Position numbers and translations under genes: made by a program | In this document: positions 13,713 to 28,449 of the stretch, in pieces | Numbering within the stretch: position 1 is the first letter of the stretch | Layout of the letters: each line of letters starts with the position of its first letter | Notes under the pieces: generated by a model | Database searches by the model: none | What the model was told of the DNA's origin: nothing | The model's input: the letters and a program-made list of their open reading frames with translations, nothing else | Source of the DNA: Torymus aiolomorphi | Taxonomy: Eukaryota > Arthropoda > Insecta > Hymenoptera > Torymidae | Reading direction: 5' to 3' | NCBI GenBank assembly: GCA_036365515.1 | Contig: CM070874.1 | Coordinates: forward strand, 45,383,083 to 45,447,082 | DNA: 64,000 bases

Positions 13713-14847
13713 GATATTTAAGCCTACATTTATATAAAGAAACTATATTTTTCAATTTATATCAATTTATTACTACCTCTAAGTACTATCAAAGAATCTT
13801 GAAATATTGTGAAACCGTATATCGTATTTGTTTGTTCATACTAGCAGGAGGTAACTAGAATTTGATTAATAGGATTCTCAAAATATTTATAGACTGGGGG
13901 CTAGCGACAGATTTTTGAGAGTGATCGATGCCCGTCTGCCGTTCCGAGAACTGAAATATGTATCCATTTCAAACAGAAAAGTGCAATAATTACCAAAGCT
14001 CTCAAAGTAAATGATTTTTCCTACTATAATAACAATAGTAGTAATCGCCAACTGAAATACAAATACAAATACAATACAAAATACTTCTCTTAAAAAGTGA
14101 TAACCGGAAAGTGACGCCGAAATAAAACGATTGTGATTGGTTGATTCTTATAATTTGTAATATCTAATTAGCTAATATTCCATAACTTAAGGAGATACGT
14201 CATTGGTTAAAAGTTGGAGGGATTTTTAAATATTTAAATTTTGAATTTAGGAAAAAAGAAAGTATTAAGAATTAGATATTCAGATGTTTTTAATTTAAAG
14301 TGATAATAAAAATATTCTTATTGCTTAACGTTTTCTAACCTCAAAATTAAATATCCTTAAGTATTGTTGGTAAAATTAATTTAATGTAAATCGAAATATA
14401 AGAAGTTGATTCTTTTCAATAGAACAAAGGAAAAAAGCGCGTTACGCGCGCGTGAATCTTGCTCGTATATTTAAATCTTTGAAACCCTTTTCTTCTTAAT
14501 ATGATAATTATAATTTTGTTTTACCAATAAATTGTCACTCCTAGGTACCTACAATGTTTGTAATTTTTTTCTTTTTTAAATTCATACTCTAGAATATTTG
14601 AAAATTATCTTCTATAAATCAGTGAAAAATCACTTTTGTGAAAATTAAACTTTATTTCTGAAATAATTATATAAAAAGTAAATAATTTATTTAAAAAACT
14701 CTATATGAAATTGTACTTTAATTTTTTTTATATTGACTACATTGGAAACTTATAAAGAAATAACTTCTTTCGTACAATATGACTATATGATAAAGTAGAA
14801 ATGCAAGGGTTAGAGTTCGTTCTGTCTATTTTTGTACCCTTTCTTAA
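13713..14847. other. AT-rich noncoding DNA
   Basis: No gene, RNA or clear repeat was recognised. Short CpG-containing patches (for example near 14,440) break up otherwise AT-rich sequence. Confidence 0.4.
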
Positions 14848-15294
14848 GGTAGTTCTCTAACGCGTTATAGTTTGTGTGCTCAGAGAGAGCACAAACTATG
14901 CCATACGCATGCCATACGCGTCGTTCTGTCTCTCTCGTTCTCATGCATGTCGTCTGCTATTTGTGTTTATAATCATTCATATCTTTTTAAAAAGGTCGGC
15001 TTGACACATATTTCAGAAACTTAAAAGAAAGAGCTGAATTTCATCTTTCTTAAGTTATGTTTTTCTTTTTGAAAACCCACTTTTTTATCAAGTAATACTA
15101 TTACTTCCTGTTATGCGTTATATGGCGTCATTTACTCTCAATGTAAAAGTAACCATTTTCAATCATTTTTTTCTTGAAAAATAGGTCGGCAACCTATATT
15201 TTAAAAAATAAAGAAAAATTATTTAGATTTTAAAGAACACGCTAGAATTTTGTTACTTGCGAAACCCATTTTTTGATATATTAGAGAACTACCT
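14848..15294. mobile_element. TTAA-flanked MITE with GGTAGTTCTCTAA termini
   Basis: TTAA at 14,844-14,847 and again at 15,295-15,298 flank a 447-bp segment whose ends are perfect inverted repeats (GGTAGTTCTCTAA). TTAA target duplication is the hallmark of piggyBac-type transposition. No transposase is present. The right-hand TTAA is shared with the next MITE at 15,299. Confidence 0.7.
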
Positions 15295-15447
15295 TAAGGG
15301 GATGCCTTATACCGGCAAAATTTTCTGCCGTACCGGCCACAATGTTTTCAATTAAATATTAATTGTTGAAAGCTTTTTCTTTCATTCTAAGAGTTGAAGC
15401 AGAAAGGTAAACTTATTCCCTAATTCCCGGTCAAATTTTAGATAAAT

Positions 15448-16344
15448 TAATTGTAGGGATTGTAATGGATGTTATATTAGTCAAACGGGTAGATATTTGA
15501 AGAAGAGAATATATGACCATCAATATAGTTTACGTAGTATAAATTTTACATCGGGTTTGAAAGAACATTGTTTAAATAGTTTGCATTCTTTCGATTTTGG
15601 GAGTATTGATATTTTGGAACAAGGGATTAAGAATAAATATAAGAGGGAAAGCCTTGAAAGTATTCACATTCTAAGGAATCGGAATAATGTAAATTTACTT
15701 GACTCTACTATAGTATAGTCAAGTAAATTAGATAACATTTATCATTCTTTATTAATTTAAGTGAGAATGGAAAGTTGGAGAGGGGAAGGTGGATGGTGGT
15801 GAGGGTAAGAGGAAATAAGTGGGTATGGGTATATAAGGAGGTGTATCGCAGGTTTCATTTCAGTCCCTGAGGAGGAGCCGGAGCGGGCTCGAAACGTTGA
15901 TGGATCTAAAGTTTGCATTGTTGGATTGCAACGAAATAATTTCTTACAATTAATTTAAGTTATTAAACAATGAAAATTTCATCTAAGGCCTTGTTATAAA
16001 GTTATTTTATTCTATAAAACACTAAATCTACACACAAAATTAATATTAATTAGTATAACCATGAAGCAAAATAATTTTTTTTTTCATTTCGTTGCACTCC
16101 ATCGTTGCGAACTTCAGACCCATAAACGTTGGGCAATTGGGCAATTGGTGGTGGGGGGCAGTCAGATAGTCCTTTGCTAATAAAGTTTTTTTTCCAGGTT
16201 TTAATTAAGTTTTTATTTCAGATTCTGCGGGGGTGATTATAAACAAGGGCAATCTGACTGCCATAAATATTAATTATTTTAATTTAATTTATAAGACTGT
16301 AAGACCGATGGAAAAATTCTCATCAGTTGATAGTTTAAATAAAT
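15448..16344 (+). mobile_element. 5'-truncated Penelope-like retroelement
   Basis: Inserted into a MITE; ATAAAT occurs on both sides (15,442-15,447 and 16,339-16,344), a likely target duplication. The open frame 15,458-15,718 starts with CNGCYISQTGRYLKKR and continues to GLKEHCLN, IDILEQG, ESIHI and NVNLLD. This resembles the GIY-YIG endonuclease tail of Penelope-like elements (family knowledge, no search run). The Gly of YIG is Ser here. The reverse transcriptase is missing. Downstream are a perfect short hairpin (about 15,694-15,726) and a hammerhead-like motif, as expected for Penelope terminal repeats. Superfamily assignment is fairly good; activity is excluded by truncation. Confidence 0.65.
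15866..15896 (+). ncRNA. Candidate hammerhead ribozyme core in Penelope-like element
   Basis: CTGAGGA (15,867-15,873, fits the CUGANGA core) is followed by a GC stem, GAGCC (15,875-15,879) pairing with GGCTC (15,886-15,890), and then GAAAC (15,891-15,895). Order and spacing match the hammerhead catalytic core, and Penelope-like elements are known to carry such ribozymes. A one-base bulge precedes the stem and stems I and III are not clear, so it may be degenerate. Confidence 0.45.
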
Positions 16345-16615
16345 CTATTTGAAAATAAGGACGAATTTGAAAAATCGCAAAATGTTATATTTAAGGTTAA
16401 TATAGTAATATGCGAGTAATATGCTACGTTACGATTTTTCAAATTTCGTCTTAATTTTCCAACAGATTTATCTGAAATTTGACCACGTATTAGAGAATAA
16501 GTTTATCTTTGTGTGTCAACTCTTAGAATTAAAGAAAAAGCTTTCAACAATTAATATTTAATTGAAAACATTGTGGCCGGTACGGCAGAAAACTTTGCCG
16601 GTATAAGGCATCCCC

Positions 16616-16983
16616 TTAACATGAATATATTTGCAAAATCATTATCAAAGAAAGGGATTTTTAAAAATAACTTATATCCGAAGTATTCAAACGCAGAAAC
16701 TTATCAAATTTCTCAAATTTTGATGTTTTTAGACGTTTTTAAAAGTTTTTTCTTTATTAAATAGCCCATCAGTAAAGTGTCAAAATAAGTAGTTTTCCAA
16801 ACAATATGCGTAAAATTCGTATTCACCGCATATTATTACAAAAAATATCATTTGTAACTTGTGGTCAGGTATGAGTAGCTGGCTTTGTCGTGCAAGATCG
16901 CACATTGAAAAGATGTTATTAAAAAATATAGTTATAATTTTTTATGAATTTCTTTGAATCATTATAATTTCGTATAAAACATG
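16616..16983. other. AT-rich noncoding DNA
   Basis: Only a chance open frame is visible, partly made from the end of the neighbouring MITE. No gene was recognised. Confidence 0.4.
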
Positions 16984-17159
16984 TAAGGTAAGTCGGGGTA
17001 TGGCCGAGGGTAAGACACTATTTTTTCAAACACTTAGCAATAATAATGTCTCCTTTGCCATAATTTTGTTAGATTATCAAGATATGTGGCATTATTATTG
17101 TTAAGTGTTTGTAATTAAGAAAAAAATAGCGTTGTGTCATCTTACCCGAACTTACCTTA
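16984..17159. mobile_element. Small palindromic MITE (about 175 bp)
   Basis: The left end TAAGGTAAGTCGGGG is mirrored by a right end reading CCCGAACTTACCTTA. The interior (ACACTATTTTTT, ACACTTA) is also inverted-repeated. No coding capacity. Confidence 0.6.
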
Positions 17160-17484
17160 TTTCTATATGAGATACTGTTTTGATGGACGAAAACGCGTTG
17201 TTCGTCCATCCATTATCACGAACGCTTGAAGAACGGAAGCTTTTAATAAGATTAATGTCGTAGGAAAACAGTATCGCGCCAATTTTCTGTTATCACTTAC
17301 GTTGGCACGGCAAGGCGCTTCCTGATTTTCCCCGCGGAAAAGACGGGCGAGCGAAGCAGCACCGACAACAAAAGCAACAAGTTAGAGCCATAATATACCG
17401 TCACATCTTGTCGCGGCAGATGATGCGCCCCTCGGGATGTTCGTGTGGGACTGCGCGCGCATAGTATCAGGCTTTGGCATCGTA

Positions 17485-18021
17485 TCGTTTTTATTCTTTC
17501 TTATGTTACAAAGTATACGGAAAAAATCGTGTACAATTAAAAACCTCTTAGTCTCATATTTTTTTAAAGGTTGAAATTTTTGAATGGCAAAAAAGTCTTT
17601 TTCTTTAAACCTCAACCCAGAAACGGTATACTCAAAGTTTCAAAAAAGAAATTGAAACTAGAAGGAAAGATCTTTCATTTTCTTTTTTGAAAATTAAAAA
17701 ATCGTGATTCCTTCAAAAGTTATGAATTTGAGGTTGAACGTTGAAAAGGCATAAAAATGCACAAATCGCAGGAATCGACAGCCCGGACCTTAAGAGCATT
17801 TTTATTCCTTTTCGACGTTTAACTTCAAACTCATAACTTTTGAAAGAATCAACATTTTCTTAATTTTCAAAAAAGGGAATGAAAGCTCTTTCTTTCTACT
17901 TTCAATTTCTTTTTTGAAACTTTGAGTAGAACGTTTCTGGGCTAAATGGCTCAGGTTTAAAGAAAAGTTCTTTTTGCCATTTTCTCCGTATACTCTGTGG
18001 CATAAGAAAGGAGAAAAAACG
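17485..18021. mobile_element. Palindromic MITE (about 540 bp)
   Basis: Arms match in inverted orientation around a centre near 17,775, from TTCTTTCTTATG/AGTATACGG at the left to CCGTATACT/CATAAGAAAG at the right. There is no transposase. It is preceded by a CpG-rich patch (about 17,280-17,460) of unknown role. Confidence 0.65.
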
Positions 18022-20390
<2,369 letters not shown>

Positions 20391-20983
20391 TTAAGGTGGT
20401 TTTATGGTTAAAATCGACGTTAAATATAAAGATTTTTTACAATGACTACTTCACATACTATAACATAAGTTACAGCATAACATTAAAGAACGGCAGTTTA
20501 AGTATCAAAACATTTTTTTCTGACAAAATTTAATTATTTTCAAAATAGATATCACCACCTCAAAAAAATTTAATAAAACATTGGAATCTTTTCTAATTTC
20601 TATCCGATTTTAATTTGGAAGGTCTCATTTTGTTCCTTGTTCATTTTCAGAGGGAAGTAAGTATACCAATATAAAAAATGGAAAATTATCGAGACCTGCA
20701 GTCACGTCCTTTTGTTTGTAAAAAATTCGCACATCCTTATAAACAATTGGACGTAACTCTGCAGGAATTGATAATTCCCCATTTTTTATATTGATACATC
20801 TCCCTGAAATTGAACAAGAAACAAAATGAGACCTTACAAATTAAAATCTGACAATAATTAAAAAATATTCCAGAATTTTATTGATTTTTTTGTTTCGGTG
20901 GTGGTATTTACTTTGACAATAGTTAAATTTTGTCACAAAAAATAATTTTATTTTATAGTATTCGGAGTATACAACAGCCTTAA
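20391..20983. mobile_element. TTAA-flanked palindromic MITE
   Basis: Starts TTAAGGTGGTTTTAT and ends with the imperfect inverse ACAACAGCCTTAA (20,983). Inner arms are inverted copies: the segment with ATGAGACCTT near 20,830 matches AAGGTCTCAT near 20,620. About 593 bp, no coding capacity. A piece related to the inner arm recurs inside the element at 47,877-49,418 (near 48,920). Confidence 0.7.
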
Positions 20984-23119
20984 GAGAAAAATACAAGTCT
21001 GTAAAGAGTGCAAATAATCGGCAACAATGTAAACAAGTACACGTAGGTTCACAATAAACGCCCTATGCGTGCGTTCTATTTCGGGGTGGACCGAAGTGAG
21101 CGCCCGACGGCGCAGACAGGCAACGTCAATTTATTAGGACACGAGGCACGGGAAGTATAGCTTAGCCGAACGCGATGCAACAATGTGTTAGGCACGAGAA
21201 GCGCACACAAGGGCCGTTGCTCATCCCACAGGCGGATTCGTTTCGCGCGCGCGCGTGCATGCTCGATCGGCCTTTTCGACGATTATTTTTAGCGCGCCTG
21301 CGCGAGCAGCAGGCCCGCGATGGCCCAATCGTCCGTTCGACACTTGCATCCGGCTTCCGCCGCGGAAGACCGCCAGAGCCATTCCGAGAACCCGCTTCTT
21401 TCGAGAGGAGAACGGACGATTCCTATAATTTTATGTACATTGCATTTTCAGACTCTAATTTCTCGAGAGGGGGATGGCAGCTTGAATCAGAAGTAGGAAA
21501 TAAAAGATGCACGCGAGAGAGAGAGTACGAGACGGTAGGAAAAAGAAGAAATGAATTTGGTAGTGGCTCCATTAAAAGTACGACGACGTGGTTCATCGAC
21601 ACCCGTCCCCGCATTCATTAGATGAGTAAGTATATGCGCGGCGCTGGCGCTATAAATAAATCTCAAACGTCATATCTACGTAAAATTTAAAAACTTTGCC
21701 TCTCAAATAGATGCTTAACCGAACGCGCGAAGTACACAAGCACGTGATTCACGCGCGATATTATTAAAAGTTATTCTGAGTATTCTATAAACAGTGTACA
21801 AGTATCCGCGAGTATCTTCCCCCTCTCGCTCTATCTTCGTTTAATGCGAAAAAGCCTCTCTTCCGACGGCAATACGTTAAATTTTATCATCGACATTGCG
21901 GCGGTGTCCCGTTACACCTCCAAAGATCAAATTCTGGTATGACGCCAAAGCCGCGCCGTGCGCGCGATGTCGGACGTTTCGCCCCGCAGCTTGCTTGCCT
22001 GTCCAATTTTTTTCATCGTTCCACTCTGTCTCTATACCCCCCTCCCCCCTCTCTTACTCTTTTTCTGCTTCTCCACTTCCTGGTATGAAATACACTTGAC
22101 AGTGCCTCGCTTTCTCGTATTCTAAAACTGGTTTGTTATTTCTGCAGCTAATCATCGCCTTCCTTTACTTTCTCGTTCATCCGTGTTTTCATCGTACCTA
22201 CGTGTTCAGATGAACAAGGAGCCGTTCCACGAAATTGTTATTTGAATTCTTCAACCAAGTCGTAGAATGCGGGAGATTTAATTTTAAAAGCATTAAAAAC
22301 TACTGCTTACGGGAGTTGACTACTTTGAATTGCAGCCAAGTACAGTGTCATGGCAAAAAATACACCAAGTGACATAGAAGGCACCGAAGCTCCGCCTGCG
22401 CAGATCCAACTGGCTTTGGGTGGAGATTAGATAGATATAAGTATTGCGTGCCACTTTCTTGCAATAATTCAAGAACAAAAGAAGTAGTTGCCCTCCCTTA
22501 TCACCAGTCCACTCCATCGCTGCACTGCTTTCATCTGCAGAAGAGACTTTATAAATAGAGATCCCAACGATCAATCAAGTCAATGAACAATGTTGGCTCT
22601 TCACTGAGAAATAGCCACATCAAAGGCGTTAATCCAGGTGGATGGAGAGGCAGACAGAGCCAGTAGTTTGGCAGCCATCCTGGCAGCAAAAGTCATTGTT
22701 AGGTAATATCCGTAAGTCCTTGGACGTGCAGCCTTCCGGGTGTTTATGGAAGCGTTGAGGACGCTCGTTATAATGCCGAACAAGTGTAAGATAGAGAGAG
22801 AGAGGGTCTCTATAGCACCGGTTCATCCTCACGCGCAGCTCCGCGCTAGCACACGCTTGTCTTTTTCCGTGCAATTGTGCGTGCGACTGCCGCTCACAGC
22901 GACGAAGACGACGGCGACGGTGGCGCGTCGGTATGTAGGTTTCCGGGGATAAAAATAGCATCCTGATATTTAGAATAGAAAGGGTCCGATATCTCGGCGT
23001 GCACTCTGACTGTGCGCGTGTCTCTTTCTCCTCCTCTGCTGACGACAGTGGCGATGACTCCTCTCGCGTATAATAGGTACGAAATCCCCGATGATTGTAG
23101 GCGTATTTATGCGTAGGCC

Positions 23120-23151
<32 letters not shown>

Positions 23152-24414
23152 CTGGCCGCCGACGTGATTGGGAAAAGCGGCTGCTCGCCCACACTTTCCC
23201 TTTCGCCGACGGTGCCGTTATCCTCCTCGTCGTGGTATCGATGCGACGTGTGCGACAGAGAGCAAAGTGCAAAAGAATTGACGAAAGGAGGCTCGAGTTC
23301 TCCGGCGCGGAGCGACAGGGGGAGAGAGAGCGAGGCTTTTCTAAAAATAGGCAAAAGGCTGGCGCGTTCGCACGAGAATGGGACGAGAAGATGCGCTTAC
23401 CGTGGTGTACGGAGCCTCCTGGAGGGGCCCCACAAACTCTCCCTGCCGCGCACGGCTCTGTCGCCCGGGCGGGGGCCGGGGCTCTGCTGGTGCACGTCCC
23501 GCGTCCTTGGCGCGCAGCTCTTCGGTGACGGGCCTCCTAGGCCTGCGAGTCGCAGGGCCACGAGCCCGTCTTTCGCCTCGTCTTGCGCGGCATATCACGA
23601 GCGAGGCCTCCGCTGCCGAGGTAGCGTCATTGTATTTACTAATTTTGGAGCTGCTGCTGCTGCTGCTGTCGCCGCCGCACCGCCGTCGATGTTCGTTCGT
23701 GTACGCGTTTTCTCGGCTCGCTCACTCGCACCGACGTCAGTCCGCCGCACCGCGGCCGGACTCCGGAGAACTGATAGGATAAGACACGGTTACGCACGTC
23801 GTACACGCGCGAGCCCGTGCGGACCGCGGAATGGAGATTTGGAGCGGAGGAACAGCCGAATCCCGACCGCGTGCCCCATTATTGTCCCAACTCGTGTGGA
23901 AGCACCTTTTTTTCTAATTCGCGTTTATTATGCTCCTGCAATGACGTCGGGAGGAAAATTAATACAACTTACCATGATTATCTTTTTTATTTAAAAAATA
24001 TACTACTTTAAATTTATTGAGAAATTCTTACATATATACATCATTTTCAAACATAATCTTCCCTAAATTCCATATGTCTGATAATGTTCGTATTAGTATA
24101 TTATTCAGTTATCTAATATTAGTAAAAATACTTCTAAAAGTAAAATACAATTGAAGTTTCAAAAGTAGAAAATTTATGAAAACACAATTCTTATAAAGGT
24201 ACAATTTAACAGATACAAGATTTACATTATATTATTTAATATTTTGTCATACTAAAATTTGCAGGAACGAAGATTCAAGTAGAATAGTATGAATAAATTA
24301 TTTATATTATGTAATGACAACATAAAATTTCTACAGTGAAAGAATAAAGTTCATTACAAATAAAACATTCATACATTTACAAATTGTAAAAATTTAATAC
24401 CAAATTATAAATAT
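20984..24414. other. CpG-rich region, candidate promoter and first-exon territory
   Basis: GC-rich, CpG-rich blocks lie at about 21,060-21,640 and 22,780-23,880, with GA repeats (about 23,117-23,147) and a CTG run near 23,650. Long open frames overlap in all frames and are biased by composition. On the minus strand a GC-rich stretch ends in a good donor (GTAAGC, from 23,400), a fair candidate for a noncoding first exon of the kinase, whose coding exon at 10,208 needs an upstream UTR exon. The segment 24,000-24,414 is the AT-rich 3' flank of Rrp6. Confidence 0.35.
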
Positions 24415-27400
24415 TTAATGGCGATTCTTTTTATTAGAGTTATCTGTGGAACCTTTCTGCCTTGAATTTTTATTTTTAAATGGGCGAACAATTTCGGGAC
24501 TTAATTGCCGTTTCCTCTTCCTGCCACGCATTTGATTTAATGTCGGTGCGCGAGATACACCAAAGGAATCAAGATTTTGTTTGCCGAACTGACTACCCCT
24601 TATATGCTTATTACTAATTATATGTGAAGAATTCAATGCTTTTTCTGCCTGTACAGAATTAGATTTTGATGCATCTTGTTCCTCTGGTTCATTTGACGAA
24701 GAGGCCATTACTTTCTGAGTTACCACATTTACAAAATGTTCATGCACACGATTTATACTTTCAAGAGTTTCTTCCTGACTTTTCTTTATTCGTTCAGCTT
24801 CTTCTTGTTCTTGTTTTTCTCGTTGTTTTCTTTCTTCTTCGGCTTCCATTAGTTGTACTCTTTTATACCTTTCAAATGGACTGATAAAAACAAGTTTTCT
24901 TTTCTTTTTATTACTTTTTACTTTTGATTCATTTTCATCCTGTAAAAATAAAAATTTTTATCTTATTATTAAATCTTTGTTAATTCTGTAATTAAAAGAT
25001 ACAAAATTATTCTACCTCTGATGATGAACTGTCAAAAACTGTTATACTAGCTTGTAATTTTGGTTGGTCTATAACCATTAATGATTTAAACCTAGTGTCC
25101 AACAAACAAGGAAGATTTGCTCTAGCTTCCATACCACTCGGTATATCGTGTGGTGCAAACATCCAAGATTCTGTGCTTGATACTTGATTCATTTGAGTCA
25201 ACCTTTGCCTTATATCTTCTTCCAAAATAGGCTTTATTAATGATTGTTCTCTTGCTTTCAATATCATTTTATGAATTTTTAGAAGATTTTGTCTAACTAA
25301 AGGGGGAATAGGATTACAACAAGCAAGAATACCCTGCATTTCTCTTGGAAGAGTTTCTGCAATATTCAGTAACATATGATTCGGTAGAACATAATTTGTA
25401 CTGTCATCTTCAAATCGAGCTGTTTCATCTCTCCATTTATGTAATTCCCTCAAAGCATACATTTGTCGATTATTAAACATTTTTTGACCTTTTCTGTACA
25501 TGCTTAAGTAACTGTCCTCTGTCCAAATCGGTTTTGTATAAGTTTTTTTACATATGTCTGTACTACGTGTAAATACAGCTTTCAAAATATTACTTTGACC
25601 ATTGGCAGCATCAAATAATGCATTACTTAAGATGTCTTTTATATACAAAAGATAATGTGTATCTTCTCTAGCATATTTCATTAATTCTTCAGGTAAGGGT
25701 CTGATTCGCCAATCAGCTAACTGAAAATGTTTGTTCGGATCAATTTTACAGTATGTTTTTAAGAGATATGACAGACTTAAAAATGGTAATTCTAATTGTT
25801 TTGCGGCTTGATGAGTATCAAACATATTAACTATATACAATGATAAATCTCTTTGTAACCAAAGAATATCTTGATCAGCCCCATGAAATACTTTAAGAAT
25901 TGATGGTTTTGTGAATATTTCATTAAGAATGTGTAATTCTGACCGAAGACCTAGTGTATCAATTAGATAATCCGTGTCTCGAGTTGATATCTGCATAAGA
26001 CAGGTGATGCCCTGAAAACTTCTGTAAGAATGATGTTCCAGATCTACAGCTATTTCTTTGTAATTCTCCAAGTCTTTTAACATAATTTTAAGATCTTGAA
26101 TTTTTTCAATAACAATCAAAGGTGTGTCATCTAAAGATTTATACTTAATTGGACGCTTTCTCACTAATTGACTTTCTGCAGGTTCAAATTTATCAAGTTC
26201 AAATTCATATGGATGACAAAACACTTCTTCTCCATTGTCATCATCTTCTACATATATAGCCAAAGGCTTCAAAGAATTAGGCTTGTCTTTAATTTTAGGT
26301 TGCCATGGTTTTGAACTATTGTCAATTTTATCTTTAAAAGTCAGTTGTGGTCTTTGAATATTTTTACCTGCCAATAGCCTGACAGTTTGAGCAGCATTTG
26401 TTGATGAAGCCTGCTTATTGATATAAGAGGCTGTATTCCAGCTCCCATTTAGGCTACTTGGTGCTTTTGTTTGTGTGACAATTAATTCAATGCTAGGGTT
26501 TCTGCTAACTCCAGTCTCTTCATCCATACATGCTCCCTGTTTAGATGAACTATAATTAATGATTTAAAAGAAATAAGAATTTAAAATTTATGTCTTACTC
26601 ACTGCCCTGTCCAGAAAGATATCATTTGATTCCAATACCAAATCAAATTTTTCTTCAATGTCTCTTTGTTTGATGTTTCCTGCAATTCCTGCTTTTTCGA
26701 TGACATTCTGCATGCAGTTAGCAAGCTTTTTAATTTGTTTATTTCGAATCTCGTTAAATGCTGGAAAGCATGTGTAATAGTTGAAGTTTTCAGCGCTCGG
26801 TAAACTGTTTGAAGCCTTGATGCCATTTTTTATTGTAGCAAACGATTTCTAAAATTATAAAATATTTATTATAGACAAATTTATTATAGACAAAAAAAAT
26901 TAAATGTATATAGACATTCTCGAAAAAATAAAATAATAGAATAAAATTACAAATTTTATCTATATTTATTTTTGGATGTGTATTGTATGCTATTTTTTGC
27001 AGTTTTGGAAACTTTTATCAATAATTAATAAATCTTTGAATAAATGTTTTTTTTACATAAACAAAGTAATACATACACACACACACACACTTTTATATTT
27101 AAAATATCATAATTAAATAATCAAAACTATTAAATTTGTAATAATTTCATAAATAATTTCAAATAATTTTTTGTTTAACGTTTATATATAAAATATTTAT
27201 TTATAAAAGTATTTAATTCTTTTTTATGATTATTATGGAAGTTAAATATGGGAAAATTATTTTATGGGGTGTAAATATATAATAAAACTATCTATAATTT
27301 TCCTACAATATTTCAATTTGCTAAGCAATCAGTTTCAAGCCATAACTTCTTATTTGATCTAAAAATGATGAATAAAAGAAAAAAGGAAATTGAAATAAAA

Positions 27401-27467
27401 TGATATAACATACCTGTATAAAATCGCTAAAAGTGGAGTCCTCGATTATTATGTCTTCCGATGTCAT
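24415..27467 (-). CDS. Rrp6: Rrp6/EXOSC10, nuclear exosome 3'-5' exoribonuclease
   Basis: Four exons, all joined in phase 0: 27414-27467, 26603-26848, 25016-26536 and 24415-24939, giving 781 residues (human EXOSC10 is about 885). Residues 1-100 read as the PMC2NT domain that binds the C1D/Rrp47 cofactor (SFATIKNGIKASNSLP, YYTCFPAFNEIRNK); this exon is read in a different frame from the longest ATG-initiated frame there. The DEDD-Y exonuclease domain follows: Asp265 and Glu267 in AVDLEHHSYRSF, Asp323 in FHGADQD, Tyr388 and Asp392 in YAREDTHYL. The HRDC domain is at about 449-530. The lysine-rich C-terminus (RKRKR, KKNRH) fits nuclear localisation. The enzyme trims and degrades rRNA precursors and nuclear RNAs as part of the RNA exosome. 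All catalytic residues are present and no damage is seen. Confidence 0.95.
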
Positions 27468-27741
27468 AATGTCAATTGTTTTTCTTTATGATGTAATATT
27501 GTAGTGTACTTATTAAATTAAACTATTATATTAAATAAGTTTATTTGTACAGAATATAATTATATCTTATTATTGTTTTCATGGTGTTAATCGCAGCATT
27601 ACTTACGCTCCCTCACAGAAAATATAACCTCTTTTACGAAACGAAAATGGCATGCACGATGCTGCACGCAACGTGTTTTGATTTTGAGGTTGGCAGCCAT
27701 CATGTAATCATAATTTTTATCAAGTTGACACCATTTAAGAC
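27468..27741 (-). promoter_or_regulatory. Probable Rrp6 promoter / 5' UTR
   Basis: Sequence between the Rrp6 ATG (27,467) and the MITE at 27,742. No TATA box is apparent at a fixed distance, as expected for a housekeeping gene. The assignment rests on position only. Confidence 0.4.
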
Positions 27742-28180
27742 TTAAGAGTGCTCTCTACCCCGATTGGAACGCCACCTACTGTCAAAAGTGTTTTTTGTTA
27801 ATTAAAAAAATTTGGGGCAATATTAATGTAAAAATAAAGTTTTCCCACGTGCAATTAGTATTAAAGACACGATTACAAGAGTTTTCCCAAATTAAATTCC
27901 ATTAATAAATCTGTATTTTGTAGAGAAAAATTTTGAAGTCATTTTCAGAAATGTCCACTGAACGTTTGAATTTTCTCTACAAAATACAAGTTCATTTATT
28001 CATTTAAATTCATGAAACTTATTTAAAAGTAATCCTTATTAACTTTTACACGTGGGAAAACTGAGTTATGATTAATTTAAAATTTATAAGTACACTTAAA
28101 TTAATGAAAATACGTAAATGAAGTCATGGGGGCGCTGCGATCTGTTCCGGAGTTGGGGTTTAGGTAGAGAGCACTCTTAA
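27742..28180. mobile_element. TTAA-flanked palindromic MITE (GAGTGCTCTCTACC termini)
   Basis: TTAAGAGTGCTCTCTACC at the left is perfectly mirrored by GGTAGAGAGCACTCTTAA at the right (439 bp). Inner segments are also inverted copies, for example TTTTCCCACGTG (27,840) with CACGTGGGAAAA (28,052). No transposase. It sits between the Rrp6 promoter and protease A exon 2. Confidence 0.8.
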
Positions 28181-28449
28181 TATTTAAAATACAAATAGGT
28201 AAAGCACAATCAAATTTAGAAAAAGCCCACGTAAAGCATGATCTACTTATGAAAATGCGTTTAAATTAATTTATTTATGTTAATTAAATTTTTTGTTTTC
28301 ATTTTTTTAGTCAACAGTCGAAATCGTGGTATCACTTATTTTAAATTTCAACAGAAATTCTTCGATTTTAACCCGTACACATATATTCATTAAACATTTT
28401 TTCAATATATTTTTGTTATTTATAAAAACAATAATAATATTCGTTACAG

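Larger units (their letters stand above)
15299..16615. mobile_element. GGGGATGCC-family MITE, copy 2, split by a retroelement
   Basis: Terminal inverted repeats match copy 1 (left arm 15,299-15,447, right arm 16,345-16,615), and TTAA lies on both outer sides (15,295-15,298 and 16,616-16,619), which supports TTAA target duplication for this family. The arms are separated by an insertion of about 0.9 kb (15,448-16,344). Without it the element would be about 0.42 kb, like copy 1. Confidence 0.8.

Noticed and set aside
23091..23994. Long overlapping open frames of 134-276 codons on both strands
   Set aside because: High GC removes stop codons by chance; no conserved motif in any frame, and frames conflict with each other.
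26599..26826. ATG-initiated 75-residue frame on the minus strand
   Set aside because: Wrong frame of the Rrp6 second exon; the correct frame gives recognisable PMC2NT sequence with matching splice phase.
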